NCBI RefSeq assembly: GCF_023702715.1
Contig: NZ_CP098480.1
Coordinates: 1,302,001 to 1,366,000 of the forward strand
DNA length: 64,000 nucleotides
Reading direction: 5' to 3'
From: Acinetobacter sp. C32I
GTDB lineage: Bacteria; Pseudomonadota; Gammaproteobacteria; Pseudomonadales; Moraxellaceae
Under the pieces are notes generated by a model. It was not told where the DNA came from, searched no databases, and saw nothing but the letters and a program-made list of their open reading frames with translations. A program made the translations under genes and the position numbers. Below, piece after piece: positions 43,588-53,972 of this stretch. Position 1 is the first letter of the stretch, and every line of letters begins with the position of its first letter.

Positions 43588-45003
43588 TTAGAACAAACGA
43601 TTCATACCATTCAAAGCTGCAACGCGATAGGCTTCAGCCATAGTTGGATAATTGAATGTCGTTTCAACAAAGTATTTCAAGGTATTGTTTGGACTGTGCA
43701 TCACTACCTGCCCAATGTGAATAATCTCTGCAGCGTTGTTACCAAAACAGTGAATACCCAAGACTTCCAAAGTATCACGATGGAACAGAATCTTTAATTC
43801 ACCGACAGTATCACCAGTAATTTGTGCACGTGCTAAATGACGGAAAGAGGCCTGACCGACTTCGTAAGGCACTTTCTCTTCTGTCAATTCCTGCTCAGTC
43901 TTACCAATTGAAGAAATCTCTGGAATGGTATAAATACCTGTTGGTACATCACGGATTGGCTTCACATTCTTTTCGCCCACCATGTTTGCACCCGCGCAAC
44001 GACCTTGGTCATACGCAGCGGAAGCAAGTGAAGGCCAGCCAATGACATCACCGGCAGCATAAATATTTTCTGCTTCAGTTTGATATTGATCATTCACCAT
44101 CAACTGGCCACGACCATTCGGTACTAGACCCACATTTTCCAGACCTAGACCATCGGTATTCCCTGAGCGGCCGTTACACCATAAGATCGCATCTGCCTTG
44201 ATCTTCTTACCACTGAGCAAATGCAAGACCACATGATCATCAAAGGTTTCTAAACGATCTATTTGCTCATTGTGGCGAATCAATACACCTTGTTCACGTA
44301 AGTGATATGACAATGCATCGGCAATTTCATCATCAAGGTAGCTTAAAAGCTTTTGCTGGGTGTTGATCAAATCAACTTTATGATCAAGTCCGATAAAAAT
44401 AGAAGCGTATTCACAACCAATTACGCCCGCACCATAAATGATGATTTTTTGGATTGAATAATCAAGATCAAGAATTTTGTCCGAATCAAATACGCGTGGA
44501 TGATTGAAATCTAAACCTTGTGGTTGGTATGGACGACTACCAGTTGCGATCACGATTTGCTTGCAAATAATGGTATCTTTAATACCATCCTGACCAAAAA
44601 TCAGTACCGTGTTTTTATCTTGGATATAGGCACGACCGTGAAAAACTTCAATTTTATTGCGGTCATAAAAACGTGTATGTGTATCAACTTGCTGTTGAAT
44701 CACTTTATGCGCATTACGCAACACCTGTTTCATGGTGAATTGTTTCCACTCACCGACTTTTTGAAACATTGGATCACGTTGATAACGAATAATACTTGAA
44801 ACTGTTTGACGTAATGCTTTACTTGGAATTGTTCCTACGTGTGCACAGTTACCACCGAGTTGATCACGAACATCAACGATTGCAACACGTTTACCTGCTT
44901 TTGCAAGCTTCATTGCCGCGCCTTCGCCAGCTGGGCCAGAACCGAGAATTACTGCATCATACTTAACAATATTCCCACCAACGACCTCTTTCTTACGTGG
45001 CAT
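43588..45003 (-). CDS. sthA: soluble pyridine nucleotide transhydrogenase
   Basis: FAD enzyme that reoxidises NADPH with NAD+. The FAD-binding [26 protein letters not shown] (about 20-45) is followed by [17 protein letters not shown]: the second cysteine of the disulfide reductases is replaced by Thr, the mark separating SthA from lipoamide dehydrogenase. The second nucleotide fold ([17 protein letters not shown]) and the C-terminal dimer segment are intact. Length 471 aa. GGAG precedes the ATG by eight bases. Confidence 0.95.
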   Translation of the reverse strand: MPRKKEVVGGNIVKYDAVILGSGPAGEGAAMKLAKAGKRVAIVDVRDQLGGNCAHVGTIPSKALRQTVSSIIRYQRDPMFQKVGEWKQFTMKQVLRNAHKVIQQQVDTHTRFYDRNKIEVFHGRAYIQDKNTVLIFGQDGIKDTIICKQIVIATGSRPYQPQGLDFNHPRVFDSDKILDLDYSIQKIIIYGAGVIGCEYASIFIGLDHKVDLINTQQKLLSYLDDEIADALSYHLREQGVLIRHNEQIDRLETFDDHVVLHLLSGKKIKADAILWCNGRSGNTDGLGLENVGLVPNGRGQLMVNDQYQTEAENIYAAGDVIGWPSLASAAYDQGRCAGANMVGEKNVKPIRDVPTGIYTIPEISSIGKTEQELTEEKVPYEVGQASFRHLARAQITGDTVGELKILFHRDTLEVLGIHCFGNNAAEIIHIGQVVMHSPNNTLKYFVETTFNYPTMAEAYRVAALNGMNRLF

Positions 45004-45192
45004 TCAAAGCTCCTTTGTTTCTAACCGTTTTTGCTTTATATATGATAACCAATATGCAGCCAGATGATGTATTTCACAACTATATATTTTTATATATTTA
45101 CATTTTCAAAATGAATACCACTTTTCATGCTTTATTCCGCTAAATTTGACTATAATAACAGGATATCTCAAGTCAAAGGCTGTAGAAATTAT

Positions 45193-46206
45193 ATGTCTGA
45201 ACACCGTAAACCTGAACAGGGTATAAAACTTCGTGGCGCGGAAAAAGTCGCAAGAATTCCTGTAAAAGTTATCCCTACGGTTGAAGTACCTCGCAAACCT
45301 GACTGGATTCGAGTCAAGATGACCGCTCCAGAAGAAGTTCAGCGTATCAAAACAACCTTGCGCTCGCAAAAACTGCATACTGTATGTGAAGAAGCTGCCT
45401 GTCCTAACTTACCTGAATGTTTCGGTGGTGGTACAGCAACCTTTATGATCATGGGCGATATCTGTACTCGTCGCTGTCCTTTCTGTGACGTAGCACATGG
45501 TCGCCCAAATGCTTTAGATCCTGATGAACCACGCCATATGGCAGAGACGATTTCCAATCTTGGCCTCAAATATGCCGTGATTACCTCAGTTGACCGTGAT
45601 GACCTTTTGGATGGCGGTGCGCAACACTTCGTTGATTGTATCAAAGAAGCGCGTGAATTAAGCCCAAAAACCCTATTGGAAATTCTGGTTCCTGATTTCC
45701 GTGGTCGTATGGATATTGCCTTACGCATCATGACTGAATGCCCACCTGACGTATTCAACCATAACATTGAAACTGTGCCGCGTTTGTATAAAGCAATGCG
45801 TCCAGGTTCTGATTATCAGCACTCTTTAACGCTGTTAAAAATGTTTAAGGAATACTGCCCTGATGTCCCAACCAAATGTGGTTTGATGGTCGGTATCGGT
45901 GAAACTGAAGAAGAAGTGATTGCCCTGCTCGATGATCTTAGAGCACATGATGTTGACTACATTACCATTGGTCAATATCTACAGCCATCTAAGCAACATG
46001 CACCAATTGACCGCTTTGTAACGCCAGAAGAGTTTGAGCGTTATGCTGAACATGGTCGTAAACTTGGTTTTAGAAATATCTGGTCTGCACCAATGGTTCG
46101 CTCAAGCTACTTTGCTGATCGCCAATACCATGGTGAACCTGTTCCAGCGGTACGCCGTAAAGTCGATCCTGCCAAGAAAATTGCAGTTCAGGCGATTGAA
46201 GCTTAA
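45193..46206 (+). CDS. lipA: lipoyl synthase
   Basis: Radical SAM enzyme inserting two sulfurs into the octanoyl chain of E2 and GcvH proteins. The auxiliary cluster motif [12 protein letters not shown] (about 72-83) and the radical [11 protein letters not shown] (about 98-105) are intact, plus the C-terminal RSSYFAD serine cluster ligand. The ATG at 45193 ([10 protein letters not shown]) is preferred over the upstream in-frame start, whose sequence is unlike homologs. No lipB is adjacent. Confidence 0.96.
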   Translation: MSEHRKPEQGIKLRGAEKVARIPVKVIPTVEVPRKPDWIRVKMTAPEEVQRIKTTLRSQKLHTVCEEAACPNLPECFGGGTATFMIMGDICTRRCPFCDVAHGRPNALDPDEPRHMAETISNLGLKYAVITSVDRDDLLDGGAQHFVDCIKEARELSPKTLLEILVPDFRGRMDIALRIMTECPPDVFNHNIETVPRLYKAMRPGSDYQHSLTLLKMFKEYCPDVPTKCGLMVGIGETEEEVIALLDDLRAHDVDYITIGQYLQPSKQHAPIDRFVTPEEFERYAEHGRKLGFRNIWSAPMVRSSYFADRQYHGEPVPAVRRKVDPAKKIAVQAIEA

Positions 46207-46266
46207 TGTTGAGATGGGCGTACTTCGGTGCGCCCCTCGATTGCATTCTTAGCAAGTCATTGAGAA

Positions 46267-46893
46267 TTAACACTCAATCCTAAAATCCTCTAAACTTTTT
46301 CCCTTTTCTTGCAACAGACGATAGACAAAATCAGTATCGAACTTAAGCATCAACTTGATTGCATCATGAATTTTCCAAAAATATAATTTAGGGTCATCCA
46401 TCATTTTATCCAGATGCGTCTTTAATAAGGGAATATATTCCCTATATTGTTTCTTTTCGATCACCCAAAAAATACTATTAATTTCAAAAGGAGCAGTATT
46501 CGATTGCTCAATAATTTTTGCAACATAAGGAAAAATTTTCCCTCTCGCCAACTCCTCTAAACCCGCATTCGACTTTGCTGCCCAATAACTGACAAATGCA
46601 CTTAATACATGTTGCAAAGTATCATCATAACCATGTAAGCGATGGTCTATCCAGCCACTCAATTGATTTGTATCAAATAAGTGTGTCAGCGCATTAAAGC
46701 CCTCATCCTGCCCCCAATGGGTTAACAGTATAGCGGCATCAAAAACCACAACATCTTCTGTATGAAGAAGCAGCTCAACAACCCGATCAATTCGATCTTG
46801 AGAAATATCTACCAAATCCAATTCTTCAGCAGCACATGCATAATCTGCGTGATCAGGAATATCCGTTAATAAAGCCAAAATTTCTTGATTCAT
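46267..46893 (-). CDS. hypothetical HEAT-like helical protein
   Basis: All-helical protein of about 208 aa, not recognised. Successive helical pairs (about 30-75, 85-125, 135-180) such as DRVVELLLHTEDVVVFDAAILLTHWG suggest HEAT-like repeats, a shape common in immunity proteins and scaffold proteins. Base composition is slightly more AT-rich than the neighbours. AGGAAG precedes the ATG at 46893. No toxin gene is adjacent, so an immunity function is speculation. Confidence 0.65.
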   Translation of the reverse strand: MNQEILALLTDIPDHADYACAAEELDLVDISQDRIDRVVELLLHTEDVVVFDAAILLTHWGQDEGFNALTHLFDTNQLSGWIDHRLHGYDDTLQHVLSAFVSYWAAKSNAGLEELARGKIFPYVAKIIEQSNTAPFEINSIFWVIEKKQYREYIPLLKTHLDKMMDDPKLYFWKIHDAIKLMLKFDTDFVYRLLQEKGKSLEDFRIEC

Positions 46894-46912
46894 CAATCTT
46901 CCTAATACAAAA

Positions 46913-46934
46913 AAGGAGCAAATTCTTGCTCCTT
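46913..46934 (-). terminator. terminator after FabH-like gene
   Basis: AAGGAGCAA/TTGCTCCTT with a 4-nt loop followed by T-run on the minus strand. Confidence 0.8.
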
Positions 46935-46955
46935 AATTTTGATTATGCTAAACAC

Positions 46956-48062
46956 TTAAGCAATATGTTTTTGTACCACAATCGAACCAACAGAATAACC
47001 AGCACCGAATGAAGAGATCACAGCATATTCGCCGCTATTGACCTGCTCACCAGTACGATGCATCGCAATGATCACGCCTGCAGACGAGGTATTAGCAAAC
47101 TCATCTAAAATGATCGGTGCACGCTCTAAATCAGCTTCTTTACCAACAACCAATTTCAAAATCAGTTCATTCATATTGGCATTGGCTTGATGCAACCAGA
47201 AACGCTTGATTTGTTCAGCGCTTAATTCAAGTTTTTCCAATTGTGCAGTAATGATTTTCGCAACCAGTGGACAAACTTCTTTAAAGACTTTGCGACCATC
47301 TTGACGGAATAACTTGTCGTCTACAACCGCATCCTCACTACGGTTTAAGAAACCAAAATTGTTACGGATATTATTTGAGAACTGGGTAAACAAATGAATA
47401 TCCAAGATCTCATAACCCGACTTAGTTTCAGTTTCTTCAATGATCGATGCAGTTGCGACATCACCAAAGATAAAATGTGCATCACGGGTACGGTAGTCTA
47501 AATGACCTGATGTAATTTCAACATTGAGCAATAACACACGGCGCGCACCACACTTCACGGCATCATAGGCTTGTTTCAAACCAAATGTTGCAGCAGAACA
47601 TGCCACATTCATGTCATAAGCATAACCTTGGATACCCAAAGCAGACTGGATTTCAATCGCAACTGCAGGATAGGCACGTTGCATATTTGAACACGCCAAA
47701 ATCACTACATCGATATCTTCCGCAGTCACGCCTGCATTTTCCATCGCTTGTTTCGCAGCAATAACACCCCACTCCGCTTGAAGTGACAGTTCATCATTAC
47801 TACGCTCTTGCAAACGTGGACGCAAACGAGTTGGATCAAGAATACCTGATTTTTCGACCACATAACGGCGTTGAATACCTGATGCTTTTTCAATAAATTC
47901 AGGGCTCGAGCCACGAAGTGCTTCAATTTCGCCAGCTTCAATTTGCGCTGCGTGATCTTGGTTATACTGTTCTACATAAGCATTTAAACTTTCAACCAAC
48001 TCTTCATTGGAAATAGATTCGGTTGGGTGAAATAACCCAGTACCTGTTATACGGATGCCCAT
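46956..48062 (-). CDS. beta-ketoacyl-ACP synthase III-like enzyme
   Basis: Thiolase-fold condensing enzyme of 368 aa. The active-site Cys is in [14 protein letters not shown] (about 133), His in [13 protein letters not shown] (about 290) and Asn in [13 protein letters not shown] (about 323), the C-H-N triad of KAS III. The protein is about 50 residues longer than E. coli FabH, with insertion near residues 25-80 ([29 protein letters not shown]). This long form is common in Acinetobacter and may act on longer acyl chains. Monocistronic with GGAG site. Confidence 0.9.
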   Translation of the reverse strand: MGIRITGTGLFHPTESISNEELVESLNAYVEQYNQDHAAQIEAGEIEALRGSSPEFIEKASGIQRRYVVEKSGILDPTRLRPRLQERSNDELSLQAEWGVIAAKQAMENAGVTAEDIDVVILACSNMQRAYPAVAIEIQSALGIQGYAYDMNVACSAATFGLKQAYDAVKCGARRVLLLNVEITSGHLDYRTRDAHFIFGDVATASIIEETETKSGYEILDIHLFTQFSNNIRNNFGFLNRSEDAVVDDKLFRQDGRKVFKEVCPLVAKIITAQLEKLELSAEQIKRFWLHQANANMNELILKLVVGKEADLERAPIILDEFANTSSAGVIIAMHRTGEQVNSGEYAVISSFGAGYSVGSIVVQKHIA

Positions 48063-48107
48063 GTAAAACTCCTGTAAAGAATGCTTCTAACTTTCATATT
48101 TCTCAGT

Positions 48108-51100
48108 TTAACCGATTGCTAATCGATCCCATAGTTTTTGTAATCTAGTTGGTGAAATAGGCAGCTTTGTTTTCATCGGTTGAGAAAACAAGGAAATCCG
48201 TAGTTCTTCCAACATCAAATACAGTTCTTTGATTTTAGGATCATTTTTAAATTTAAATACTTTGTCCATCCATGGATCGACATCATCAATTGCAGCAAGG
48301 TCTCGTTGTAGATTATTGGGCAAACGATCTAAACGCAATAGCAGCGCTTTCAAATAACGCGGGTATTCCTGCCAAATTTCGGGTGATTGGCTATAAACAA
48401 AGTTGGCTAATGACATTAAATCAAGTTGATCTTCTATGTCATCTACACTTCGACCAAAAATCGTTTGATCCAAAACCAATAACTCACGACGAATCTGCTG
48501 CCATTGGGTAAATATTTCAGTTAAATCAGTGAGTGTCTGTTGACCATTTGCTAAAAATTGCTTTTTAGTTTCAGTGAGTAACTGCTGAAACTCAGCCGCA
48601 TTTTTAGGTAGCTTTTGAATTGAAACTTGCAAAGTGGCATAGACCAGCATCTGTTCTAGCTTGGCACGATCACCCAATGGTGAATAGGCCAAGGCTAAAG
48701 GCTTGGAAATCTGCTTTTTCAATTGACGGATTAAATCCCCCAATTGCATATGCACCAGGCGAATCACCCCTTCTCGATGTTGCTTAATCGCTTCGTCTTG
48801 ATCATTAAAGGTTTGAATCACCACACCCGATTCATCTTTGGCTTCAAGCTCAGCAAATAACTTGGTTGGTACCAAAGCTTGATATTGCTTAACAATAACA
48901 CCTGTGACTTTTTGTGATGCTTCAAATACAAAGTTTTCAGGGAAGATCTGGAATTCACCTTGTTGCTGTTGTACTGGACGATGAGTTTCCACCCGACAAC
49001 GGGCTTTTAACTCGTCTAAATCACGCCCTTGTGCAATTAACTTGCCTTTCTCATCTACAACCTTAATAAAAGGAATGAGATACTGATCGATACGTTCAAA
49101 AGAAAAGTCTTTCTCGGTAATCTGCTCACCGCGTAATGCAAAAGCTAGGTAACTAAATAAATGCTCGCGCAAATGGACCGCATCAATCCCCTTCATGAGT
49201 TTTTTAGCTGTATCTGGGATCGGCACCAAATTACGACGCTTGTCTTTTGGTAGTGCTTTTAATAAAGCTTCGATTAAATCCTGACGCCACCCGGGAATGC
49301 CCCATGACCACTGCTTTTCATCGACTTGTGGCAATGCTTGAACGGGAATTTTTACGGTTGCACCATCTTCGTCATGACTTGGGTCAAAACGATAGCTAGC
49401 AGCAAGTCGCAGTTGTCCATTATGCAAATAATCAGGGAATTGTTGCGTGGTTGGTCGATCATTCATCCACAATGCATCATCTTCTACAAAGAGATAACGT
49501 GGGTTTTCTGGTTCTACTGTTGCGCGCCAATCTTCAAAACTGCGACGACTGGCAATTTCCTCAGGCACTTTTTCTGCATAAAACTGATAAATGGTTTCTT
49601 CATCCACCACCAAATCACGACGGCGCAACTTATCTTCAACACGCTCGACTTCTTCGAGTTTGAGTAAGTTGTGCTTTAAAAATGGCGGTGTAATACCCAA
49701 ATTGCCTGTGGTCAGTCCATCACGTAAAAAGATTTCATGTGCCGCAGCTTGATCCACTTTTTCAAAGTTAATCATTCGCTTTGGCTCAATGATTAAACCG
49801 AATAGCGATATTTGTGCATAGGCATTTACAATGCCCGCTTTTTTCGACCAATGTGGTTCAAAATAGTGATATTTCAATAAATCACGAGCTGCCAACAGAA
49901 TCCATTCGGGATCAATTTTGGCTAAAGTCCGCAAATACACTTGTGAGGTTTCCACCATCTCAAAGGCCATCACCCAAGCGGTATTGGTCTTATGCAAGGT
50001 ACTGGCAGGAAACACTTTGGCCTTCTGCTGGCGTACCGCCATAAAGGTATTACGTTCATCGGTTTTGTTGGCAATAAATGAAAGCAAACCCGTTAATAAC
50101 GCACGGTGTAAGTTTTCATAGTTGGCTGATTTTTCATTAAAACTGAGTTTTAAACCTTCTGCCAATTCAACCAATTGCTGATGGGTTTGTTTCCATTCAC
50201 GAAGACGTAACCAACTTAAAAAGTGCTGACGTGCAAATTGACGACGCTTATTTTCAGTTTGTGTTTCGGGGCTGGTTTGTAGCGTATTCCAAAGTTTTAA
50301 ATAAAATAAAAAGTCTGAGTCTGCTTCTTTAAACAAGGCATGCTTTTGATCGGCCTGCATTTGCTTGTCCGCAGGACGCTCACGTGGATCTTGAATCGCC
50401 AAGGCACTGACAATAATCAAAGTTTCTTTGAGCACACCAAAATGAGCCCCGCCAACCAACATACGCGCCAAACGTGGGTCAATCGGCATACGCGCCATCA
50501 TTTGACCGACTTTGGTTAAATCATTCTTACGTTCGTTTAATGCACCTAACTCAACCAAGAGCTTGCGTCCGTCATTGACCAAACGGAAATCGGGTGGCTC
50601 AATAAAATCAAAATCTTCTAGATTACCTAAACCCAAGCTTTGCATTTGCAAAATAACAGAGGCCAAATTGGTCCGTTTAATTTCAGGTTCAGTAAACTCA
50701 GGACGACTTAAAAAGTCTTCTTCACTGTATAGACGAATACAGACACCCGCCGCAATACGACCACAGCGGCCTTTACGTTGGTTGGCTGCAGCTTGTGAAA
50801 TCGCTTCAATCGGTAAGCGCTGTACCCTTGAACGGTAGTTATAACGTGAAATACGGGCAAAACCACTATCAATCACATAACGAATATTTGGCACCGTCAA
50901 TGCCGTTTCCGCTACGTTGGTGGCAATAATAATGCGTCGCCCTTTGCCGCTTGGACTAAAAATCTTTTGCTGTTCAGCCAGCGCCAAACGTGCATATAAA
51001 GGCAAGACTTCAGTATGACGAGGACCGAACTTCTGCAAGGTTTCCTGCAATTCTCGAATTTCTTGTTCAGTACTGGCAAATATTAAAATATCCGCATATT

Positions 51101-51962
51101 CGGGATGACCTTTTGCCTCAGCATCGGCAAAACACTCTTCTACAGCCTGTACTACAGCACGTGGTAGGTTTTCTTCAAAGTCATCAAACTCATCATCATC
51201 ACTACCAACAATACTCAGCTCAGAGATTGGACGATAACGCAATTCCACAGGAAAACTACGGCCTTCTACTTCAAAAATAGGCGCGTCATAAAAATACTGG
51301 CTAAAACGGTTTACATCCAGAGTCGCCGAGGTCACGATGACTTTTAAATCAGGGCGTTTTGGCAAAAGCTGCTTGAGATAGCCCATGATGAAGTCAATAT
51401 TGAGTGAGCGTTCATGTGCTTCATCAATAATGATGGTATCGTATTTTGATAAAAAACGGTCATTGGTTAATTCAGCCAACAGAATACCATCGGTCATCAA
51501 ACGGACGATTGAATCCTGCGAACCTTGCTCATTAAAACGAATCTTAAAGCCAATTGATTCACCAAGCTTCTCACCCACTTCTTCCGCAATACGTTGTGAG
51601 ACACTTCGTGCCGCCAATCGACGTGGCTGAGTATGACCAATCATCCCAGTGAGTCCACGCCCTGCCAGCATCGCGATTTGTGGAAGCTGTGTGGTTTTAC
51701 CAGAACCCGTTTCACCAGCAACAATAATCACCTGATGCTTTTGAATCGCTTCAATTAAACGGTCTGCATATTGGGTAACAGGTAGGTCTTGATTCAGCTT
51801 GATCTTGGGAACACGGGCTAAGCGTTGTTTGACTTTATGATTCGATTGCTGAATCAGTTTTTCGATTTCTGCTGTTTCTGTTTTTTTATCTTTGCGCAGT
51901 CGATTTAAACGGTGACGGTCACGAGCCATAACCAATTGATCTACATTTAAATGACTCTGCAC
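48108..51962 (-). CDS. hrpA: ATP-dependent RNA helicase HrpA
   Basis: Large DEAH helicase of about 1284 aa, linked in E. coli to ribosome rescue and mRNA handling. GETGSGKTTQ (Walker A), DEAHERS, SATLD, the helicase C domain with QRKGRCGRIAAGVC, the HA2 region and the extended C-terminal DUF3418 are visible in order. A GTG at 51962 with AGGAAAG seven bases upstream gives an N-terminus that aligns with E. coli HrpA; the upstream frame begins only with TTG. ATG 51929 is a further alternative. Confidence 0.96.
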   Translation of the reverse strand: MQSHLNVDQLVMARDRHRLNRLRKDKKTETAEIEKLIQQSNHKVKQRLARVPKIKLNQDLPVTQYADRLIEAIQKHQVIIVAGETGSGKTTQLPQIAMLAGRGLTGMIGHTQPRRLAARSVSQRIAEEVGEKLGESIGFKIRFNEQGSQDSIVRLMTDGILLAELTNDRFLSKYDTIIIDEAHERSLNIDFIMGYLKQLLPKRPDLKVIVTSATLDVNRFSQYFYDAPIFEVEGRSFPVELRYRPISELSIVGSDDDEFDDFEENLPRAVVQAVEECFADAEAKGHPEYADILIFASTEQEIRELQETLQKFGPRHTEVLPLYARLALAEQQKIFSPSGKGRRIIIATNVAETALTVPNIRYVIDSGFARISRYNYRSRVQRLPIEAISQAAANQRKGRCGRIAAGVCIRLYSEEDFLSRPEFTEPEIKRTNLASVILQMQSLGLGNLEDFDFIEPPDFRLVNDGRKLLVELGALNERKNDLTKVGQMMARMPIDPRLARMLVGGAHFGVLKETLIIVSALAIQDPRERPADKQMQADQKHALFKEADSDFLFYLKLWNTLQTSPETQTENKRRQFARQHFLSWLRLREWKQTHQQLVELAEGLKLSFNEKSANYENLHRALLTGLLSFIANKTDERNTFMAVRQQKAKVFPASTLHKTNTAWVMAFEMVETSQVYLRTLAKIDPEWILLAARDLLKYHYFEPHWSKKAGIVNAYAQISLFGLIIEPKRMINFEKVDQAAAHEIFLRDGLTTGNLGITPPFLKHNLLKLEEVERVEDKLRRRDLVVDEETIYQFYAEKVPEEIASRRSFEDWRATVEPENPRYLFVEDDALWMNDRPTTQQFPDYLHNGQLRLAASYRFDPSHDEDGATVKIPVQALPQVDEKQWSWGIPGWRQDLIEALLKALPKDKRRNLVPIPDTAKKLMKGIDAVHLREHLFSYLAFALRGEQITEKDFSFERIDQYLIPFIKVVDEKGKLIAQGRDLDELKARCRVETHRPVQQQQGEFQIFPENFVFEASQKVTGVIVKQYQALVPTKLFAELEAKDESGVVIQTFNDQDEAIKQHREGVIRLVHMQLGDLIRQLKKQISKPLALAYSPLGDRAKLEQMLVYATLQVSIQKLPKNAAEFQQLLTETKKQFLANGQQTLTDLTEIFTQWQQIRRELLVLDQTIFGRSVDDIEDQLDLMSLANFVYSQSPEIWQEYPRYLKALLLRLDRLPNNLQRDLAAIDDVDPWMDKVFKFKNDPKIKELYLMLEELRISLFSQPMKTKLPISPTRLQKLWDRLAIG

Positions 51963-52099
51963 TGAACAGCTTTCCTGAAAAATTAAATAATCGGCTATTT
52001 TACGCCTTAAACCCTTGCTATGCAAAGAAAGCTTTTCTAGGCCTTAGCCACCGCTGAGGCTTATCAGTAAAAATTCAGGTCTTGAATCAAGTTAAGTCA

Positions 52100-52411
52100 T
52101 TATTCATCCGAAGCTGAAACAATAAAAATAGACCTTAATTTTGATTCACTGACTTGGTTTGGATCAATATCAACGACAAGATTAAGAAAAGTCGAGACCT
52201 GTAACCAGTGCTGATAGCCTTTTCCTTTTAATACTTTGGGGACGAAAATAGCCCCTTCTCTTATTTCTTGCTGACTTTGTTTTGCATCCAATATAATCAT
52301 CGAACATGAGAATAAATCAACTGCCTGACAATTTGGAATAAATATTGCGCCCTCTTTAGGGAGATAATTTTTTGCTTGTGTAACATTGACTAGACCATGA
52401 TATGATTCCAT
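52100..52411 (-). CDS. hypothetical protein with duplicated EGAIF(I/V)P motif
   Basis: 103-aa protein, no family recognised. Notable is an internal duplication: PKEGAIFIPNC (about 19-29) and IREGAIFVPKV (about 50-60), suggesting two short repeats of a beta-rich unit. No signal or membrane segment. GGCAGGAGTG lies upstream of the ATG. It is between hrpA and ahpC in an AT-rich stretch and could be a partial relic of a longer gene. Confidence 0.5.
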   Translation of the reverse strand: MESYHGLVNVTQAKNYLPKEGAIFIPNCQAVDLFSCSMIILDAKQSQQEIREGAIFVPKVLKGKGYQHWLQVSTFLNLVVDIDPNQVSESKLRSIFIVSASDE

Positions 52412-52892
52412 TCCTTCACTCCTGCCAAATAAACCCTGTATTTTTATAGCAACAAATCAACAATCTCATCAAACTAATTCCTATTCTCCTTATCCTATTC
52501 GTATTTTTTCTTTTGCAAATCTATCTCAACAACTCAGGATCACGACCAGATCGTTTTCCAAAGGAAACCAATACGCGTCGAAAATTTAATCGTATATCTC
52601 CGTTTTTTATATAATTTTAGATTTTTTCAATTTTACCCTTGAATTTTGATGGCGTAGACTTCATGTTGTTATGCACATTAGTTCTGGATCTTTTGTCATG
52701 TTTGCTTCATCTCGATGCAGTCAAATAGGACAGATATTCTTGGGTGAAAGTCGTTTTTATTGAGTTATTCAATTTTCCGATTCTAGTCATGTAAAAATAC
52801 TATTTCCCCAATAACTAAAAATTATTTATTCTTGACCTCGTAAACAAGTAAGGCGTTAGCCTCTCAATAAAACCTCAATCATGGAGACAATG
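52412..52892. other. long AT-rich intergenic region upstream of ahpC
   Basis: About 480 bp with no convincing coding frame. It should hold the ahpC promoter: TTGACC at about 52832-52837 could be a -35 element. I see no clear OxyR site or RNA gene. Poly-T and poly-A tracts are frequent. Confidence 0.4.
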
Positions 52893-53456
52893 ATGAGCTT
52901 AATTAATACTGAAGTTAAACCATTTAAAGCAACTGCGTACCACAACGGTCAATTTGTTGACGTATCTGAAGCAGATCTTAAAGGCAAATGGTCTGTAGTA
53001 TTCTTCTACCCAGCTGACTTCACTTTCGTATGTCCAACTGAGTTAGGCGACCTTGCTGACAACTATGCTGAATTCCAAAAATTAGGCGTTGAAATCTATG
53101 GCGTATCTACTGATACTCACTTCACGCACAAAGCTTGGCACGACACTTCAGACGTTATTGGTAAAATCCAATACCCATTGATCGGTGACCCAACTTGGAC
53201 ACTTTCTAAAAACTTCGACGTATTAATCGAAGCTGCTGGTCTTGCTGACCGTGGTACTTTCGTTATCGATCCAGAAGGCAAAATCCAAATCGTTGAAATC
53301 AACGCTGGTGGTATCGGCCGTGATGCATCTGAACTTCTTCGTAAAGTTAAAGCTGCTCAATATGTTCACGCTCACCCAGGTGAAGTTTGCCCAGCTAAAT
53401 GGAAAGAAGGCGAAGCTACGCTTGCTCCATCTATCGACTTAGTTGGTAAAATCTAA
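52893..53456 (+). CDS. ahpC: alkyl hydroperoxide reductase peroxiredoxin
   Basis: Typical 2-Cys peroxiredoxin reducing hydrogen peroxide and organic peroxides, recycled by AhpF. The peroxidatic Cys is in [11 protein letters not shown] (about 47) and the resolving Cys in [10 protein letters not shown] (about 166). The ATG at 52893 gives [13 protein letters not shown], matching E. coli, with GGAG six bases upstream. AhpF is encoded about 4 kb downstream rather than next to it. A strong terminator follows. Confidence 0.97.
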   Translation: MSLINTEVKPFKATAYHNGQFVDVSEADLKGKWSVVFFYPADFTFVCPTELGDLADNYAEFQKLGVEIYGVSTDTHFTHKAWHDTSDVIGKIQYPLIGDPTWTLSKNFDVLIEAAGLADRGTFVIDPEGKIQIVEINAGGIGRDASELLRKVKAAQYVHAHPGEVCPAKWKEGEATLAPSIDLVGKI

Positions 53457-53482
53457 TTCTTTAGATTAGACCAATCGGTTTG

Positions 53483-53510
53483 AAACCACCCTTTTTAGGG
53501 TGGTTTTTTT
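53483..53510 (+). terminator. terminator after ahpC
   Basis: AAACCACCCT / AGGGTGGTTT stem with T-run. Confidence 0.92.
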
Positions 53511-53709
53511 ATTAATTATTTTGATCAATCCAAGCCCTATTTCACACCCAAAATTTATAGCTAATTTTTTACAATTCTTATACTTATAAATTTATAGCAA
53601 GCTTCATTTATGAATTGTCAGACGGTTTCAGTTGGAGTACTGTCAAAGAATAGAACACCAGAGTTGTTAACCATGTACTAAAAGATCAAATCAAAATGGG
53701 GACGAATAT

Positions 53710-53919
53710 ATGGAAAAACCAGTTGTTGTAACCTCTTGGAAATATGATGTTTCTTCACGCTATTTAAAAATTTTCTATAGCAATGGCTCAGGTGAGCTTT
53801 ATCATCCCGTTCCAGAGTTTATCTACAATAATTTACTTCGCACCAACGATAAAACTGCCTTTGTGCATAAATATCTAGAATTTGATCTCCATTTTAAACG
53901 ACTCTGTATTTCAGCTTAA
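53710..53919 (+). CDS. KTSC-domain small protein
   Basis: Protein of 69 aa similar to the KTSC domain, often found fused to or near RNA-related genes but of unknown function. The consensus pattern is visible: SWKYDVSSRYLKIFYSNGSGELYHPVPEFIYNNLLR (about 8-43), then an AFVHKYL helix. GGGGACGAATAT precedes the ATG. It ends in a bidirectional terminator shared with alkM. Confidence 0.72.
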   Translation: MEKPVVVTSWKYDVSSRYLKIFYSNGSGELYHPVPEFIYNNLLRTNDKTAFVHKYLEFDLHFKRLCISA

Positions 53920-53926
53920 AAAATAA

Positions 53927-53952
53927 AAAATCAGCCCAATTGGGCTGATTTT
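53927..53952. terminator. bidirectional terminator
   Basis: AAAATCAGCCC / GGGCTGATTTT with an AATT loop, between the KTSC gene and alkM, convergent. Confidence 0.92.
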
Positions 53953-53972
53953 CGTTGAACCTCACTTCAGCT

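Noticed and set aside
46207-46240. Hairpin GGGCG...CGCCC after lipoyl synthase considered as a terminator
   Set aside because: Short, G+C-rich but with no T-run after it; left out as unsupported.
46267-46893. HEAT-like protein considered as an immunity protein of a toxin system
   Set aside because: No toxin, repeat or secretion gene next to it, so the idea lacks support.
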